Origin: Sulfurimonas sp. C5
GTDB lineage: Bacteria; Campylobacterota; Campylobacteria; Campylobacterales; Sulfurimonadaceae
Assembly (NCBI RefSeq): GCF_029872055.1
Contig: NZ_JARXNQ010000003.1
Location: 124,001 to 188,000 of the forward strand
Length of the DNA: 64,000 nt
Reading direction: 5' to 3'
Below the pieces are notes generated by a model that did not search any database, was not told the DNA's origin, and was given only the letters and a program-made list of their open reading frames with translations. The position numbers and the translations under genes are program-made. Positions 29,019 through 39,640 of the stretch are shown here, one piece after another. Position 1 is the first letter of the stretch, and each line of letters begins with the position of its first letter.

Positions 29019-29525
29019 TTATTTTTGTGCTGCTTCTAAAGCTGCATCGTAGTTTGGTTCTTCAGTAATTTCTGGAACGATTTCTTTGTAAGTTACAACA
29101 CCGTTTTCATCAACAACGAAGATAGCACGACAAGTTACACCTGCTAAAACAGAACCACCTAAAAGTACTCCGTAAGCGTTAGCAAAATCTTTATTTCTGA
29201 AGTCAGAAGCAACAGTTAAGTTACAAATACCTTCAGCTGAACAGAATCTTCCAGCAGCGAATGGAAGGTCCATAGAAACAACAGTAGTTTTAACACCTTC
29301 TAAAGAAGCTGCTTTAGCATTGAAGTTACGAGTTTCAGTAGCACATACACCAGTATCTAGTGAAGGAACAACAATGATAAGTTGTTTAGTACCTTGTGCA
29401 CCACCTACTACAACATCACCTAAACCATCAGAGTTTACTACTGTGATTTCTGGAGCTTTATCTCCAACATTTACTTGATTACCTAATAATTCTACGTCTG
29501 TACCTTTAAATTTTGTAGTTGCCAT
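29019..29525 (-). CDS. tpx: Thiol peroxidase Tpx
   Basis: A 168-residue atypical 2-Cys peroxiredoxin that reduces lipid and hydrogen peroxides with thioredoxin. The peroxidatic Cys is 61 in SLDTGVCATETR and the resolving Cys is 95 in GRFCSAEGICNL, the same numbers as in E. coli Tpx. A third Cys lies near 101. A strong ribosome site (AAGGAG) precedes the ATG. It appears to be a single-gene unit with its own terminator. Confidence 0.95.
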   Translation of the reverse strand: MATTKFKGTDVELLGNQVNVGDKAPEITVVNSDGLGDVVVGGAQGTKQLIIVVPSLDTGVCATETRNFNAKAASLEGVKTTVVSMDLPFAAGRFCSAEGICNLTVASDFRNKDFANAYGVLLGGSVLAGVTCRAIFVVDENGVVTYKEIVPEITEEPNYDAALEAAQK

Positions 29526-29659
29526 TTTTTGGCTCCTTAGTTTTTAAAATTTCACGTTTTTTACGTTTCACATGAGAAGTATATTTCAATTAGGATAATT
29601 CTACTCTTATTTAAAAATAAAATGGTATAGCGTAAGTTTTATTTAAGTTTTGTGCTTCT

Positions 29660-31219
29660 TTAGGTATCACTTACTATTTTATTTTTTCCTGTTGTTTTAG
29701 CTATATATAGTAATTCGTCTACACGTTTTATCAACTGTTCTGCTGTTTCATGATCTTGCAATTGAGTTACTCCAAAACTACAGGTTAAAACATTGACTGT
29801 ATTAAAGTTGTACTGATTAACCTCATGCTTTAATTTTCCAGCTAATGTCTCTGCATCTTTTACAGATGTTTTAGGTAAAAGGATAATAAACTCCTCCCCA
29901 CCCCATCTGGCAAAAACATCACTTTCACGTATATGTGCCCTTATTAGTCCACTTAACTCTTGTAAAACTATATCACCTATATCATGACCAAAACTATCAT
30001 TAATTTTTTTAAAGTCATCTATATCAAAGAAAATAACACTTAACGCTGAGTTATATCTTCGTGATACAGACATTTTATAACATAATAAATTATCAAAACC
30101 ACGTCTGTTCAAGATACCTGTAAGAGGATCTTTTATAGCCTCTTGAGAAGCTATTTCTACTTTTTTGGTCTCTTTTCGAAAAAGGGTAAAAAATAATAAC
30201 ATTACCATAAAGTTCAATATACTTAATAGTACAAAAACTTGTGCATTTCTTTTTTGTAACAAATCCAATGTAGTGTTGTAATTGTATCCAACTATGTAAG
30301 CAACTTTTTTCTTTTCAAAATTTCGCACAGCCAAAAACGTTACAATCAAATTTTTATTGGGAGCACTGTCTAAAAAAGTATTTACTGCAAAGTTGTCCTC
30401 AGTTTTTAATTTTTCAGACACAACCGAAGATATTTTTTTGTTAATTGCCAGAATATCATCCAATGGTATTCCCATACTATTGCTCAAAATAGTTTTATCT
30501 ATACTGTATTGTCCAAAAACCGTTTTCATATAATGATTTTTTTCATCTTTAAAAACCTTGGTATCAATAACATGGTTATTTATCATAAAAAGATAAGAAG
30601 CCTTCGTGTTAATTTCCAACATATGTTCTAAAAATGCTCTAAAAGAGTATGAAATCTCTACAGTACCAACAAACTTATTATCTTTAAATATTGGATAAAC
30701 ATGTCTAAAACCGTTAAAGATACGTCCCTCTTCAAAACACTCTATAGGTTTTTTATATTGATTTACATACATAATAGACTCTCTAACACTTGCAAGTGAA
30801 TCCCCAAATTTTTCCGGTTTATGAAATCGTAAAAAACTAACAACACCAGGAAGATGAAAGTGAAGTTGTCGTACTCCAAGTGTTTTCATATACTCATACT
30901 CTTTTATATATGTTTGATAGAGTTTAGCTCTGAGTTGTGCTTGTTTTTTTAAATCGTTTGTATTGGAAGCTTCATACATAATGTCTGCGTTGATCGAATT
31001 ATTTAAAACATTAGTATGTAACACTTCCGCAAGAAGATTAAGATAATGTTTTCCTGTTTCAACCTGTATGTTTAGTTCTTTTGTTTTATGTTGTAAAAAG
31101 TTCTTTGTATCCAACTCTTTCATATAATTTACGGAAAAGTAAATCGCCACTTCCACACAACAAAACAAAATAAATGTAGTCAGAAATATATATTTGTTTT
31201 GTAATAAAAACTTTATCAT
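29660..31219 (-). CDS. Membrane diguanylate cyclase with dCache-type sensor
   Basis: A 519-residue two-helix membrane protein: helix 1 about 12-30, a periplasmic sensor (31-325), helix 2 about 328-350, then a GGDEF domain (about 355-515). The active site is GGEEF, and the inhibitory RxxD (RESD) lies five residues upstream, so c-di-GMP feedback is likely. The sensor has [22 protein letters not shown], a pattern I know from Cache-type sensors of Sulfurimonas and Arcobacter. It overlaps tsaD by 4 bases. The exopolysaccharide locus 3 kb away would be a natural c-di-GMP target, though this is only inference. Confidence 0.9.
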   Translation of the reverse strand: MIKFLLQNKYIFLTTFILFCCVEVAIYFSVNYMKELDTKNFLQHKTKELNIQVETGKHYLNLLAEVLHTNVLNNSINADIMYEASNTNDLKKQAQLRAKLYQTYIKEYEYMKTLGVRQLHFHLPGVVSFLRFHKPEKFGDSLASVRESIMYVNQYKKPIECFEEGRIFNGFRHVYPIFKDNKFVGTVEISYSFRAFLEHMLEINTKASYLFMINNHVIDTKVFKDEKNHYMKTVFGQYSIDKTILSNSMGIPLDDILAINKKISSVVSEKLKTEDNFAVNTFLDSAPNKNLIVTFLAVRNFEKKKVAYIVGYNYNTTLDLLQKRNAQVFVLLSILNFMVMLLFFTLFRKETKKVEIASQEAIKDPLTGILNRRGFDNLLCYKMSVSRRYNSALSVIFFDIDDFKKINDSFGHDIGDIVLQELSGLIRAHIRESDVFARWGGEEFIILLPKTSVKDAETLAGKLKHEVNQYNFNTVNVLTCSFGVTQLQDHETAEQLIKRVDELLYIAKTTGKNKIVSDT

Positions 31220-32199
31220 AAACTGCTCTTTGGTAATATGTCCAAGTCTGCAATCTTGATAAAACTTCTTTCTTGAAATAATTCTACAGCTACTCTGCCT
31301 ATCATCGCTGCATTATCTGAACAATATTGTAATTCACTAAGTAATAATTCTGCACCATAAGGTTTTAGGATCTCCTGAATTTGTCCGCGGAGATATAAAT
31401 TCGCACTCGCTCCTCCGACAATTGCCAGCCTTTTAGGAGGGTGTGATTTAAAATATTTTTTGAGCTTCATCGTAATATGCTTTGTTGCAATATGCTCAAA
31501 CGATGCAGCTATATCTCTATAAAGTTCTTTATTATCTCCTGCTTCTTCTACAGCAAGACGAACGGCATTTTTCAGCCCAGAATAACTAAATGCGATCTGC
31601 GGTGATTGATGTAGCGGTACAGTAAAGTTGTATTTCAACCTGTCACCGTCTTGTGCCAATTTTTGGATCAGCGGCCCACCTGGATATCCGAGCCCCATCA
31701 TCTTGGCAACTTTATCAAAGCTCTCACCAAAACTGTCATCCATAGATTTTGCAACAGTTGTTATTTCATGAAGACTTTTAACTTCCATCACCTGTGTATG
31801 TCCGCCTGAAACTAGTAGGACAGTTAAAGGAAAAACTGTTTCTTTCTCAATAAATAAAGAGTAAATATGCCCTATAAGATGGTTGACACCGATTATCGGA
31901 AGATTTAATGCTATAGCTATAGCCTTTGCCATAGTTACACCTTCAACAAGTGTTACAGCAAGTCCAGGGGAAGATGTTACTGCTACGGCTTTAAGATCTT
32001 TATAGTAAGGTTTTACTTGTTCAAGAATTTTAGGAAGAGCTTCAGCATGAAGACGGGCTGCAAGTTCAGGTACTACACCACCGTATATACTGTGTTCTAC
32101 CTCTTGAGAAATTTTTTTATGAAAAACAAGTTTTTTAGTTTCTATCTCAGTTATCGCTATTGCACTATCGTCACATGAACTTTCTATACTTAAAATCAT
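31216..32199 (-). CDS. tsaD: tRNA N6-threonylcarbamoyladenosine transferase TsaD
   Basis: A 327-residue ASKHA-fold protein that transfers threonylcarbamoyl to A37 of ANN-decoding tRNAs. The metal-binding HLIGH motif is near residue 105. [13 protein letters not shown] opens the chain, LVSGGHTQV is near 130 and [10 protein letters not shown] near 260. Start, length and motifs are standard. It is in the cdsA-dxr-tsaD-cyclase run with gaps of under 10 bases. Confidence 0.96.
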   Translation of the reverse strand: MILSIESSCDDSAIAITEIETKKLVFHKKISQEVEHSIYGGVVPELAARLHAEALPKILEQVKPYYKDLKAVAVTSSPGLAVTLVEGVTMAKAIAIALNLPIIGVNHLIGHIYSLFIEKETVFPLTVLLVSGGHTQVMEVKSLHEITTVAKSMDDSFGESFDKVAKMMGLGYPGGPLIQKLAQDGDRLKYNFTVPLHQSPQIAFSYSGLKNAVRLAVEEAGDNKELYRDIAASFEHIATKHITMKLKKYFKSHPPKRLAIVGGASANLYLRGQIQEILKPYGAELLLSELQYCSDNAAMIGRVAVELFQERSFIKIADLDILPKSSL

Positions 32200-32207
32200 T
32201 ACTTTCC

Positions 32208-33272
32208 CTATTTACAAACAAATGCTCTTACTTGCTTATCTAAAGCAAAAACATCTTCTATATTTTTCGGTTTTTCCCTAAAATGCTCATACGCCTGAAT
32301 AATATTTTTGCTTATATCCATAAAACCTATCTCTTTAGAGATAAATCTGCTAATTGCCGCTTCATTGGCTGCATTAACTACGACACCAAGTTCAGGGTTT
32401 TTAAGAAGATCTTCTTTAATCTCCCAAACCGGGTAACGCTCAGGTGTAATTTTACGAAACTCTAAAGTCCCTACTTCCAATAAGTTTACGTGTTCTAAAA
32501 TCTTTTCTTCACACTTGGCATTTAGTGCATAGGCAATCGGTAGTTGCATGGAAGCGTGTGCAAAATGCGCAGTAGTTGAGCCATCTTTATAATCAATGAG
32601 TGCATGAATAAGTGATTTTGTCTCAATAATTGCATCATATTCACCTTCACCAAAAAGCCATCTTGCTTCTAAAAGTTCAAACATCTTATTGACCATTGTT
32701 GCACTATCAATCGTAATCTTCTGTCCCATTGACCAGTTTGGATGTTTTTGCGTATCTTCTAATGTTGCATTGTGAATATCTTCAATTACCCAGTCACGGA
32801 AGGCCCCACCACTTGCAGTGATTGTCATTTTATTGATCGGACGGTCTTGCAACAGATACCAGAGTCCGAAATGTTCACTGTCTATAGGTTGAATTTTTGA
32901 AGTATCTATAAAAGCCCCACCTGCAACTAAAGATTCTTTATTTGCCAGTGCTACTCTTTTCTTACACTCTAGAGCTTTGAGTGTAGGGCGCAATCCTAAG
33001 AAACCCACAAGGGCATTCACAACTAGGTCACTTTTTGCTTCTGTAATAACGTCTAAAATTGCATCTTCACCACATAAAACATTTGGATGCTGGACATCTT
33101 TTACATCATTTTGATTAGCGACGACAACTACTTTTGGATTGTATTCTTTGATCTGCTCATTGAGCAGTTTTATATTGTTCCCGCAAACGAGAACCTCAAC
33201 CTCTATGCCGAATTTTTTTGCGACAATAAGGGCATTGACTCCTATGGAGCCTGTTGAGCCTAAAAGAATCAT
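32208..33272 (-). CDS. dxr: 1-deoxy-D-xylulose 5-phosphate reductoisomerase
   Basis: A 354-residue NADPH enzyme making MEP in the non-mevalonate isoprenoid route. The NADPH loop [14 protein letters not shown] starts the protein; metal and substrate motifs are IDSEHFGLW near 130, ASGGAFRDW near 155 and [13 protein letters not shown] near 190. It is 4 bases after cdsA; both are membrane-lipid precursors, a pairing common in bacteria. Confidence 0.96.
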   Translation of the reverse strand: MILLGSTGSIGVNALIVAKKFGIEVEVLVCGNNIKLLNEQIKEYNPKVVVVANQNDVKDVQHPNVLCGEDAILDVITEAKSDLVVNALVGFLGLRPTLKALECKKRVALANKESLVAGGAFIDTSKIQPIDSEHFGLWYLLQDRPINKMTITASGGAFRDWVIEDIHNATLEDTQKHPNWSMGQKITIDSATMVNKMFELLEARWLFGEGEYDAIIETKSLIHALIDYKDGSTTAHFAHASMQLPIAYALNAKCEEKILEHVNLLEVGTLEFRKITPERYPVWEIKEDLLKNPELGVVVNAANEAAISRFISKEIGFMDISKNIIQAYEHFREKPKNIEDVFALDKQVRAFVCK

Positions 33273-33275
33273 CTA

Positions 33276-34031
33276 TTATACAAGTCCGCGAAGAAGTATT
33301 AACATTATGATAGCACCAAACAAATAGCCGTCAATTCTGTCTAGAATACCGCCGTGCCCAGGTAAAATACTACCACTGTCTTTCACTCCCGCAGCTCTTT
33401 TTAAAGAAGATTCAAACAGATCTCCAAATACAGACACCACAGCTACAAAGAAAGAGATAAAAAATGCAACGGTAAAATCAACAATACTTAAACCAAAGAA
33501 AAGACCACCGAAAGTTGCAACAGTTACACCGCCGACAACACCTTCCATCGTCTTCTTTGGAGATGTTGGAGAAAATGGAGTTTTTCCTATACTTTTACCT
33601 ACCGCATATGCACCGATATCAGTAAGTGCTACGATCGCTAAAAGCCACAAGAGTGAAACCACTCCGTACTCTTGGTACATTGTAAGAATAAAAAGCATAC
33701 CTGCCGTCGGATATACAAAAGGGAGAAAATCATTCCAAGGAAGCTCTTTGTTATACGCTACAGCAGACGCATAAGCAACACCGGCTAAAACAAAAAGATC
33801 ATCACCGTAAGGATATACACCTGCTACCAACCATATACCGATTGCATATATTAAAAGCCCGTCTTTTTCTACACCGAAAAGTTTAACAGCTTCATTAAAT
33901 GCTAAAATATATACTCCGCCAAGTGCTAACCACATTAAAAAAAAGTTATCTATAAAACCTATGATTAATACTACCGCTAAAAGTGCCAACCCCGTTACTA
34001 TACGTTCACTATGCTCTTTAAATATACTCAT
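33276..34031 (-). CDS. cdsA: Phosphatidate cytidylyltransferase
   Basis: A 251-residue polytopic membrane enzyme making CDP-diacylglycerol. About seven helices precede the CDS signature at the C-terminus: GDLFESSLKRAAGVKDSG then LPGHGGILDRIDGY (about residues 195-235). TSPKKTMEGVVGG near 160 is also typical. First gene of the cdsA-dxr-tsaD-cyclase operon; a 170-base divergent region separates it from the exopolysaccharide locus. Confidence 0.94.
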   Translation of the reverse strand: MSIFKEHSERIVTGLALLAVVLIIGFIDNFFLMWLALGGVYILAFNEAVKLFGVEKDGLLIYAIGIWLVAGVYPYGDDLFVLAGVAYASAVAYNKELPWNDFLPFVYPTAGMLFILTMYQEYGVVSLLWLLAIVALTDIGAYAVGKSIGKTPFSPTSPKKTMEGVVGGVTVATFGGLFFGLSIVDFTVAFFISFFVAVVSVFGDLFESSLKRAAGVKDSGSILPGHGGILDRIDGYLFGAIIMLILLRGLV

Positions 34032-34201
34032 ACAATTTCCTATATTTGTCTAAAAGAAGATTATACCTTATAAGAGTTTAATTATCTATTTTAAAATAAA
34101 ATTTTAAGCTAAGCAGTCCTATACTATGAAGAAGAGATAAAAATTGTTTTTTAACATTAGTTGTTTTTTTTCAATGTTTATTTTCTGCAATAGGAGCTTG
34201 G

Positions 34202-35182
34202 ATGCATGTTTTAATAACTGGCGGTGCCGGTTTTATAGGTTCAAATTTGGCAGCATATCATCTTGAGAAAGGTGATAAAGTGCACGTTGTAGACAATCTC
34301 TCTACTGGACGGCTAAAAAATATAAGCTCCTTAATGGAAAGTTCCCGTTTTATTTTTACTGAAGCCAACCTTCTAGAATGGGATGAGTTAGACAAAGCCG
34401 TAAGTTGGGCAGATCGCATCTACCACATGGCAGCAGTAGTAGGTGTTTTTAGAGTTTTAAAAGAACCAATTGCTACGTTGGCAACCAATATTGCCGGTTG
34501 TGAACGTCTTCTACGTGCTTTACATAAAAGTTCGTGGGATACAAAACTCATTATCGCTTCTACATCAGAAGTTTACGGTAATCGTCCTGATGACAAACCG
34601 CTGCATGAAGAGATGGAACTGCTTATTAGTCCCGGTCACAATACACGCTGGAATTATGCAGTAAGTAAAATAGCTGATGAAGCGTTTGCTCTTTCATATG
34701 CAAGAGAGTATGATATGGATATTACGGTCGTTAGATTTTTTAATGTCATAGGTCCTAACCAAACCGGTAAATACGGTATGGTTGTTCCTCGTTTTATCAA
34801 ACAAGCACTTAACGATGATCCTATTACCGTATACGGTGACGGTACACAAGTAAGAGCTTTTATGGATGTTCGTGATTGTGTAAACATACTGCAAAGACTT
34901 GCTGACAATTATAGTTCAAAGGGGGAAACTGTGAATGTAGGAGCACCACAGGAGATCACAATCGGCTCACTTGCCCGCATGGTTAAAGAGCTTGCAAATA
35001 GTGATTCGGAAATCACATACACTTCTTACGATGATGCTTACGGTGTAGATTTTGAAGAGATATATCATCGTAAACCGGAACTTTCAAAGCTACACAGGCT
35101 TACAGGTTATACTCCTGAATGGAGTCTAAAAGAAACAATATCATTTCTTATTCAAAATCAACTTCAAAAGACAAAGGATTAA
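34202..35182 (+). CDS. NAD-dependent sugar epimerase/dehydratase (extended SDR)
   Basis: A 326-residue nucleotide-sugar enzyme. The NAD site TGGAGFIGSNLA is at residues 6-17; the catalytic Tyr-Lys pair is in NYAVSKIADE near 155. VVPRFIKQALNDDPITVYGDGTQVR-like sequence near 195-220 resembles UDP-glucuronate decarboxylase and UDP-glucose/UDP-GlcNAc 4-epimerases. It probably shapes the sugar donor for the next gene's glycosyltransferase, from which it is separated by 2 bases. A C4-epimerase acting with the dehydrogenase at 39641, as in Vi-antigen synthesis (TviB plus TviC), is an attractive reading. Confidence 0.82.
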   Translation: MHVLITGGAGFIGSNLAAYHLEKGDKVHVVDNLSTGRLKNISSLMESSRFIFTEANLLEWDELDKAVSWADRIYHMAAVVGVFRVLKEPIATLATNIAGCERLLRALHKSSWDTKLIIASTSEVYGNRPDDKPLHEEMELLISPGHNTRWNYAVSKIADEAFALSYAREYDMDITVVRFFNVIGPNQTGKYGMVVPRFIKQALNDDPITVYGDGTQVRAFMDVRDCVNILQRLADNYSSKGETVNVGAPQEITIGSLARMVKELANSDSEITYTSYDDAYGVDFEEIYHRKPELSKLHRLTGYTPEWSLKETISFLIQNQLQKTKD

Positions 35183-35184
35183 TT

Positions 35185-36573
35185 ATGGCAGCAGCCTCAT
35201 ATTTTGTAGTAAGTCCAAACCTGGTTTTAAGTGTACTAGGTTTACTTCACGGTCCGGATGAAACAGTCCCTACACCAGCTGAAAACTGGCAAGATGCAAC
35301 TATTAGTGTTGTCATACCTGCTCTCAATGAAGAGAAAAACATTGTATTATGTCTTGACTCTGTTCTCAATCAAACCATAAAACCAAACAATATTATCCTT
35401 ATTGATGATGGCAGTACGGATAATACAGTCGCTTATGCAGAAGCATTTTGTAAAGAAAATGATATAGACATTCTCATAATTAAACGGGACCATCCAATAG
35501 GAAAAACACCTACCATAAAACGTCAAGCCCGTGAATTCCTCTCTGATGTTGAATTTATCTTAGATGCAGATACCATACTTGAATCTGAAAACTATATTGA
35601 AAGAACTGTTCAAGAACTTTATCAAGGTGTTGGAATTGCTTCAGCATGTGGAACGATTGTACCTACAAAAGACAAAAATAGAAAAGCGATGATCCAAGAG
35701 CCAAAAGTTCAAAAGTTCCTACAAAACAATCCTGAAGTCAATCTGCTTCTAAAACAAGATTGGTTGCATATACTTGCAAGAAAGTCAAGTAATATTTACC
35801 GTGAAGTACTTTATATGTATCTGCAACAATTTATATATCATGGTCAAATGGTCTATTTTGGTTCAATTACCAACCCAGTCGGTTGTGCAGTAGCCTACCG
35901 TCGTCAATATGTACAAGAACTTTTTGATCAATATGAACCGATATTCGGTGATGATTTAACAAACTCAGAAGACATTTTCATAGGATTTGCTCTGTTAAAG
36001 CATGGTTATCGCAACATCCAACTAACGGATGTTTTTGCCCGATCGCAAGAACCAGAGATAGAAGATATTCCTCATGAAATCTATATGTGGTCATCCTCTT
36101 TTTATCAAAGTTGTTACTATTTTGATGACTTAGTAAGAAGCCCTTTAAAATCATTCAAAAGTTATCTTCATCACAGAAAAACAGAGAAACTTTATGGAGA
36201 TGAGATTCGAAAACGACGTAAAGTTCAAGAAGCATATCGTCAACAATTCGGTGATGACGTTACTACTCAGTATGGACGACCAATGGGCTGGGTTATTTTT
36301 GTCTCTTTACTTGAAAAAACACTCTTTCCAAGTACACTTTTTGTTATGATTGCTTTAGGTTTATGGGAAGCTTTAGGTTTAACTCTGGTTTTTGAATCGT
36401 TGATTTCCATCTCAATTTTAATGTATATCAATAAAGGAAAAAGATTAGAATACTTCTTCAAAGGTATCTTAGTCACTCCGATCAGATACACTACGATTTT
36501 ATTTGACTTTGCAACCATGATTATATTTGCCAAAGATATTTGGTTTACGAAAAAGAAAGGATGGAGAAAATGA
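35185..36573 (+). CDS. Membrane family-2 glycosyltransferase (PgaC-like position)
   Basis: The start at 35185 (AAAGGA before ATG) is preferred over an earlier frame start inside the epimerase; this gives 462 residues. GT-A domain: ISVVIPALNEEKNI near 39, LIDDGSTDNT near 72, an FILDADT DxD motif near 128 and TNSEDIFIGFALLKHGY near 270. Three or four C-terminal membrane helices (about 370-455) follow. The QxxRW motif expected in processive synthases (PgaC, BcsA) is not evident; the residues after TNSED read RSQEPEIEDIP. It overlaps the fusion gene by 4 bases. It probably polymerises the chain at the inner membrane. Confidence 0.82.
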   Translation: MAAASYFVVSPNLVLSVLGLLHGPDETVPTPAENWQDATISVVIPALNEEKNIVLCLDSVLNQTIKPNNIILIDDGSTDNTVAYAEAFCKENDIDILIIKRDHPIGKTPTIKRQAREFLSDVEFILDADTILESENYIERTVQELYQGVGIASACGTIVPTKDKNRKAMIQEPKVQKFLQNNPEVNLLLKQDWLHILARKSSNIYREVLYMYLQQFIYHGQMVYFGSITNPVGCAVAYRRQYVQELFDQYEPIFGDDLTNSEDIFIGFALLKHGYRNIQLTDVFARSQEPEIEDIPHEIYMWSSSFYQSCYYFDDLVRSPLKSFKSYLHHRKTEKLYGDEIRKRRKVQEAYRQQFGDDVTTQYGRPMGWVIFVSLLEKTLFPSTLFVMIALGLWEALGLTLVFESLISISILMYINKGKRLEYFFKGILVTPIRYTTILFDFATMIIFAKDIWFTKKKGWRK

Positions 36574-39500
36574 GAACTCTTGTAAAATTATCCAGTATAT
36601 TCGTTTTAGGTGCCGTACTGAATGCTGCTGTACCGGAAAATGGGCTTAAGGCTGAAATGGAAGGTAGATGGAATGATGCGATCAATATTTATGAAAAAAT
36701 TGTACAAACATCTCCTGAGCGTACTGATCTTTATCTTCGTCTTGCCGATATCTATTCAAGCCAAAACAAACTTGATAAAGCAGCTCAAACTCTAAACAAA
36801 GCGATCACTGTAGATCCTAAAAATGCATTACTGTATAAAAAGCTCTCAGAAGTCTATGCAGTACAAAACAAACCGGCAGAAGCACTCAACGCTATGGAGT
36901 CTGCATTACAACTAGATGGTAACAATCCAAAGTACCTTATGGCACATGCCAAAATTGCCAACTGGAACAAAAAATTTGCTGAAGCTGTAAAAAGCCTTGA
37001 AAAACTTGTAAAAATGGAACCTAAGAACAAAGAAGCACGTCTGCTTCTTTCACGTTCTTATGACTGGCTTGGTGAACGTGAGAAAGCTCTTGCTTTTTAT
37101 AAAAACTATTTAAAAAACAATCCTGACAATCTTCGTGCAAGACTTGAACTTGCAGATATTCAAGAACTGTTTGGAGATATAAACGGTGCAAATAAAACAC
37201 TTGAAGTAGGATATAAATCTCTAAAAAAGGCTAAAAAGCCCGTCGCTCAAACACAAACACAAGCTAATGTTGAAGTTCCTATATTGCTCTATCACTGTGT
37301 AGATGCAGTACCTCAGAATGATTACTGGATAGCGACAGACGAATTTGATGCACAGATGCAAACACTTGATGACAACAACTACACATCTGTTTCAATGAAA
37401 GATGTTTACAATCATCAAAACTATGGTACAAAACTTCCGGAAAAACCGATAGTAATCACATTTGACGACGGATGTAAAAATCTTTATACGGATGTTTTTC
37501 CTATTTTGAAAAAACATAAATATATTGCAGAGGTATATCTCATTACAGAAGCTATAGGAGATTCTGAAGCGGAGAGAATTGACAATGCAAAGGGAGACGA
37601 TGCGACTAAACTGGGTGAGACAGGTGAAAACTCCCTAACAGAATATTTAGTTTGGCCAGAGGTCAAAGAGATGGCTGATTATGGTATTGTATTTGGATCA
37701 CATACAAAAGCCCACCCTTATATGAGTCAAGTAGATGATGCTAATGCAACATACCAACTACTCTCTTCAAAACTGGCGATTGTAGCGAATACAAATACGG
37801 ATGTTACATCGTTTTCATACCCTTTTGGGGATGGAGCAGCTAAAAAAGAGCTTCATACTCTTTTAGAAAAATATGGATTTTTGACAGCTGTAGCAGCTGA
37901 AGGGGGTATTTTACAAAGTAGTGATGCTGATTTTCTAAACCTTCCAAGAGTCAGTATATACGGTGTACACCCTGCAATAGATCCAAAAAGTAAAGGTGTC
38001 TCTGTTATCCCAGATCCAACGCGACCTGAAGATCTATTTATGGCAAAACTGCAACCTGATGAAGCTGAACAAAAGTTTGAACTATGTAATAAATATACTG
38101 CCCTCGGGCAACACGATAAAGCGCTTGAAGCGATCAATAGATCGGTTGAGCTAAAACCGAAAAACCTCCGTTACCTGGTAAAAAGACTCGAAACTGCAGG
38201 TTCGGCAGACAAAATGAATATCGCTTATGACAGTGCATTACGGGCATATGAACTTGATCCTGATAATGATGAACGCTTGTTAGCTCTTGCACAAACTGCT
38301 GTATGGGCAAATCATCTTGATGATGCCACTATATACTACAAACTGTACACAGAAAAACATCCTGAAAACAAAGAGGCTAAAATCGAGTATGCCCAGGTAG
38401 AATCATGGAAAGGTGCCTATGCATGTGCATTTGAAATACTTGAGTCTTACAAAAAAACTTTTGGGGAAGATGAAGTATACTTACAAACTAAAGCGGATAT
38501 CTTAACTTGGGCAAATCGTCCAACTAAAGCTTTCCCGATTTTAAACGCTCAATTAGCTAAAGATCAAAATAACTATAATACTAACTTTACAAATACTGTC
38601 GCTTTATATAAAGATGGTCAGATCCTCGAATCTCTGGAGAGCCTTGAGAAAACAGAAAAGCTTGCACCTGATTCTGCAGACAGCAAGTTCCTAAGAAAGT
38701 TTATAACTACAGACCTTCGTCACTATGTAGGTGCAGGTGTTGCATACTCTTATGACACCGATCATATTACTACTATCGCTGGAGAATTAGAGGGGAGATA
38801 TTTCATTTCACCACTAACAAGTGTTTATGCACTCGGACATACAGACTATGTATCTTTAAGCAACTCTTCTCCAGCAATATATGCTCAAGACAATGGCTCT
38901 CTTCACGCAAAACAAAACAGTTTGCGTGCCGGAGTAAGTCATAGATTCTCTCCTGACCTTACAGGTGATTTTTCTGCGGGGGTAGCTAACGCGGCAACAC
39001 ATACAACAGGAGTTTACGGAGCAAGTCTCTCATATACCCCTATTGATGAGATGAGATTGAGTCTCGCTTATGACCATCACTACTATACAGCTACACCTAA
39101 AACGATAGGACGTGGTACTTTAGCAGACAGCATTCAGGCAACTCTTTATGCAGAACCGACGACAAGTATGTATGTAGACCTTTCTGGAGGATACAGCATA
39201 CTTTCTGATGATTACTATAACAATCGTAGTTGGAATGTCAGTCTTTCACCTACATGGGCTGTTTTACGTCGCCAGTACTGGAACTTTGATCTTGGATTAA
39301 GTGCTAATCTTGAAGGTTATGCCAAAGAGAGTGAATTTTATGATCTAGGGTATTATGCACCGAAATGGATAGAGTCTTATTATGTTACAAGTTATACAAC
39401 TTGGAAAATAAATGATGATGATAGTGTTAATCTTGCTGTCAACCTTGGAGTGTTTAAAGACAATAGTATGAGTAAATTTGTATTTGGTGGAGGTGCACAT

Positions 39501-39632
39501 TTAGAAGGTGTCTTCGGACGTTATAGAGACTGGATGTTCAAAGTTAATGCAGGGGTAGATTACAGTGCCAGATATTATGATACTCAGTACACTATATATT
39601 CAGCCGGACTCTATATCACAAGAAGATTTTAG
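36570..39632 (+). CDS. TPR / polysaccharide deacetylase / TPR / outer-membrane barrel fusion (PgaA-PgaB-like)
   Basis: A 1020-residue protein with a signal peptide (about 1-20, ending LNAA). TPR repeats follow (about 20-220), then a NodB deacetylase domain (about 240-490) with catalytic TFDDG near 301, SHTKAHP near 380 and SFSYPFG near 425, then more TPRs (about 520-700), and finally a beta-barrel (about 725-1020) ending in RRF with C-terminal Phe. In E. coli PgaA is TPR plus barrel and PgaB is a separate lipoprotein deacetylase; here both roles are one chain. It should bind the polymer, deacetylate it in the periplasm and export it. The ATG at 36570 overlaps the GT stop; earlier in-frame starts would spoil the signal peptide. 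Confidence 0.87.
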   Translation: MRTLVKLSSIFVLGAVLNAAVPENGLKAEMEGRWNDAINIYEKIVQTSPERTDLYLRLADIYSSQNKLDKAAQTLNKAITVDPKNALLYKKLSEVYAVQNKPAEALNAMESALQLDGNNPKYLMAHAKIANWNKKFAEAVKSLEKLVKMEPKNKEARLLLSRSYDWLGEREKALAFYKNYLKNNPDNLRARLELADIQELFGDINGANKTLEVGYKSLKKAKKPVAQTQTQANVEVPILLYHCVDAVPQNDYWIATDEFDAQMQTLDDNNYTSVSMKDVYNHQNYGTKLPEKPIVITFDDGCKNLYTDVFPILKKHKYIAEVYLITEAIGDSEAERIDNAKGDDATKLGETGENSLTEYLVWPEVKEMADYGIVFGSHTKAHPYMSQVDDANATYQLLSSKLAIVANTNTDVTSFSYPFGDGAAKKELHTLLEKYGFLTAVAAEGGILQSSDADFLNLPRVSIYGVHPAIDPKSKGVSVIPDPTRPEDLFMAKLQPDEAEQKFELCNKYTALGQHDKALEAINRSVELKPKNLRYLVKRLETAGSADKMNIAYDSALRAYELDPDNDERLLALAQTAVWANHLDDATIYYKLYTEKHPENKEAKIEYAQVESWKGAYACAFEILESYKKTFGEDEVYLQTKADILTWANRPTKAFPILNAQLAKDQNNYNTNFTNTVALYKDGQILESLESLEKTEKLAPDSADSKFLRKFITTDLRHYVGAGVAYSYDTDHITTIAGELEGRYFISPLTSVYALGHTDYVSLSNSSPAIYAQDNGSLHAKQNSLRAGVSHRFSPDLTGDFSAGVANAATHTTGVYGASLSYTPIDEMRLSLAYDHHYYTATPKTIGRGTLADSIQATLYAEPTTSMYVDLSGGYSILSDDYYNNRSWNVSLSPTWAVLRRQYWNFDLGLSANLEGYAKESEFYDLGYYAPKWIESYYVTSYTTWKINDDDSVNLAVNLGVFKDNSMSKFVFGGGAHLEGVFGRYRDWMFKVNAGVDYSARYYDTQYTIYSAGLYITRRF

Positions 39633-39640
39633 GGGTAATT

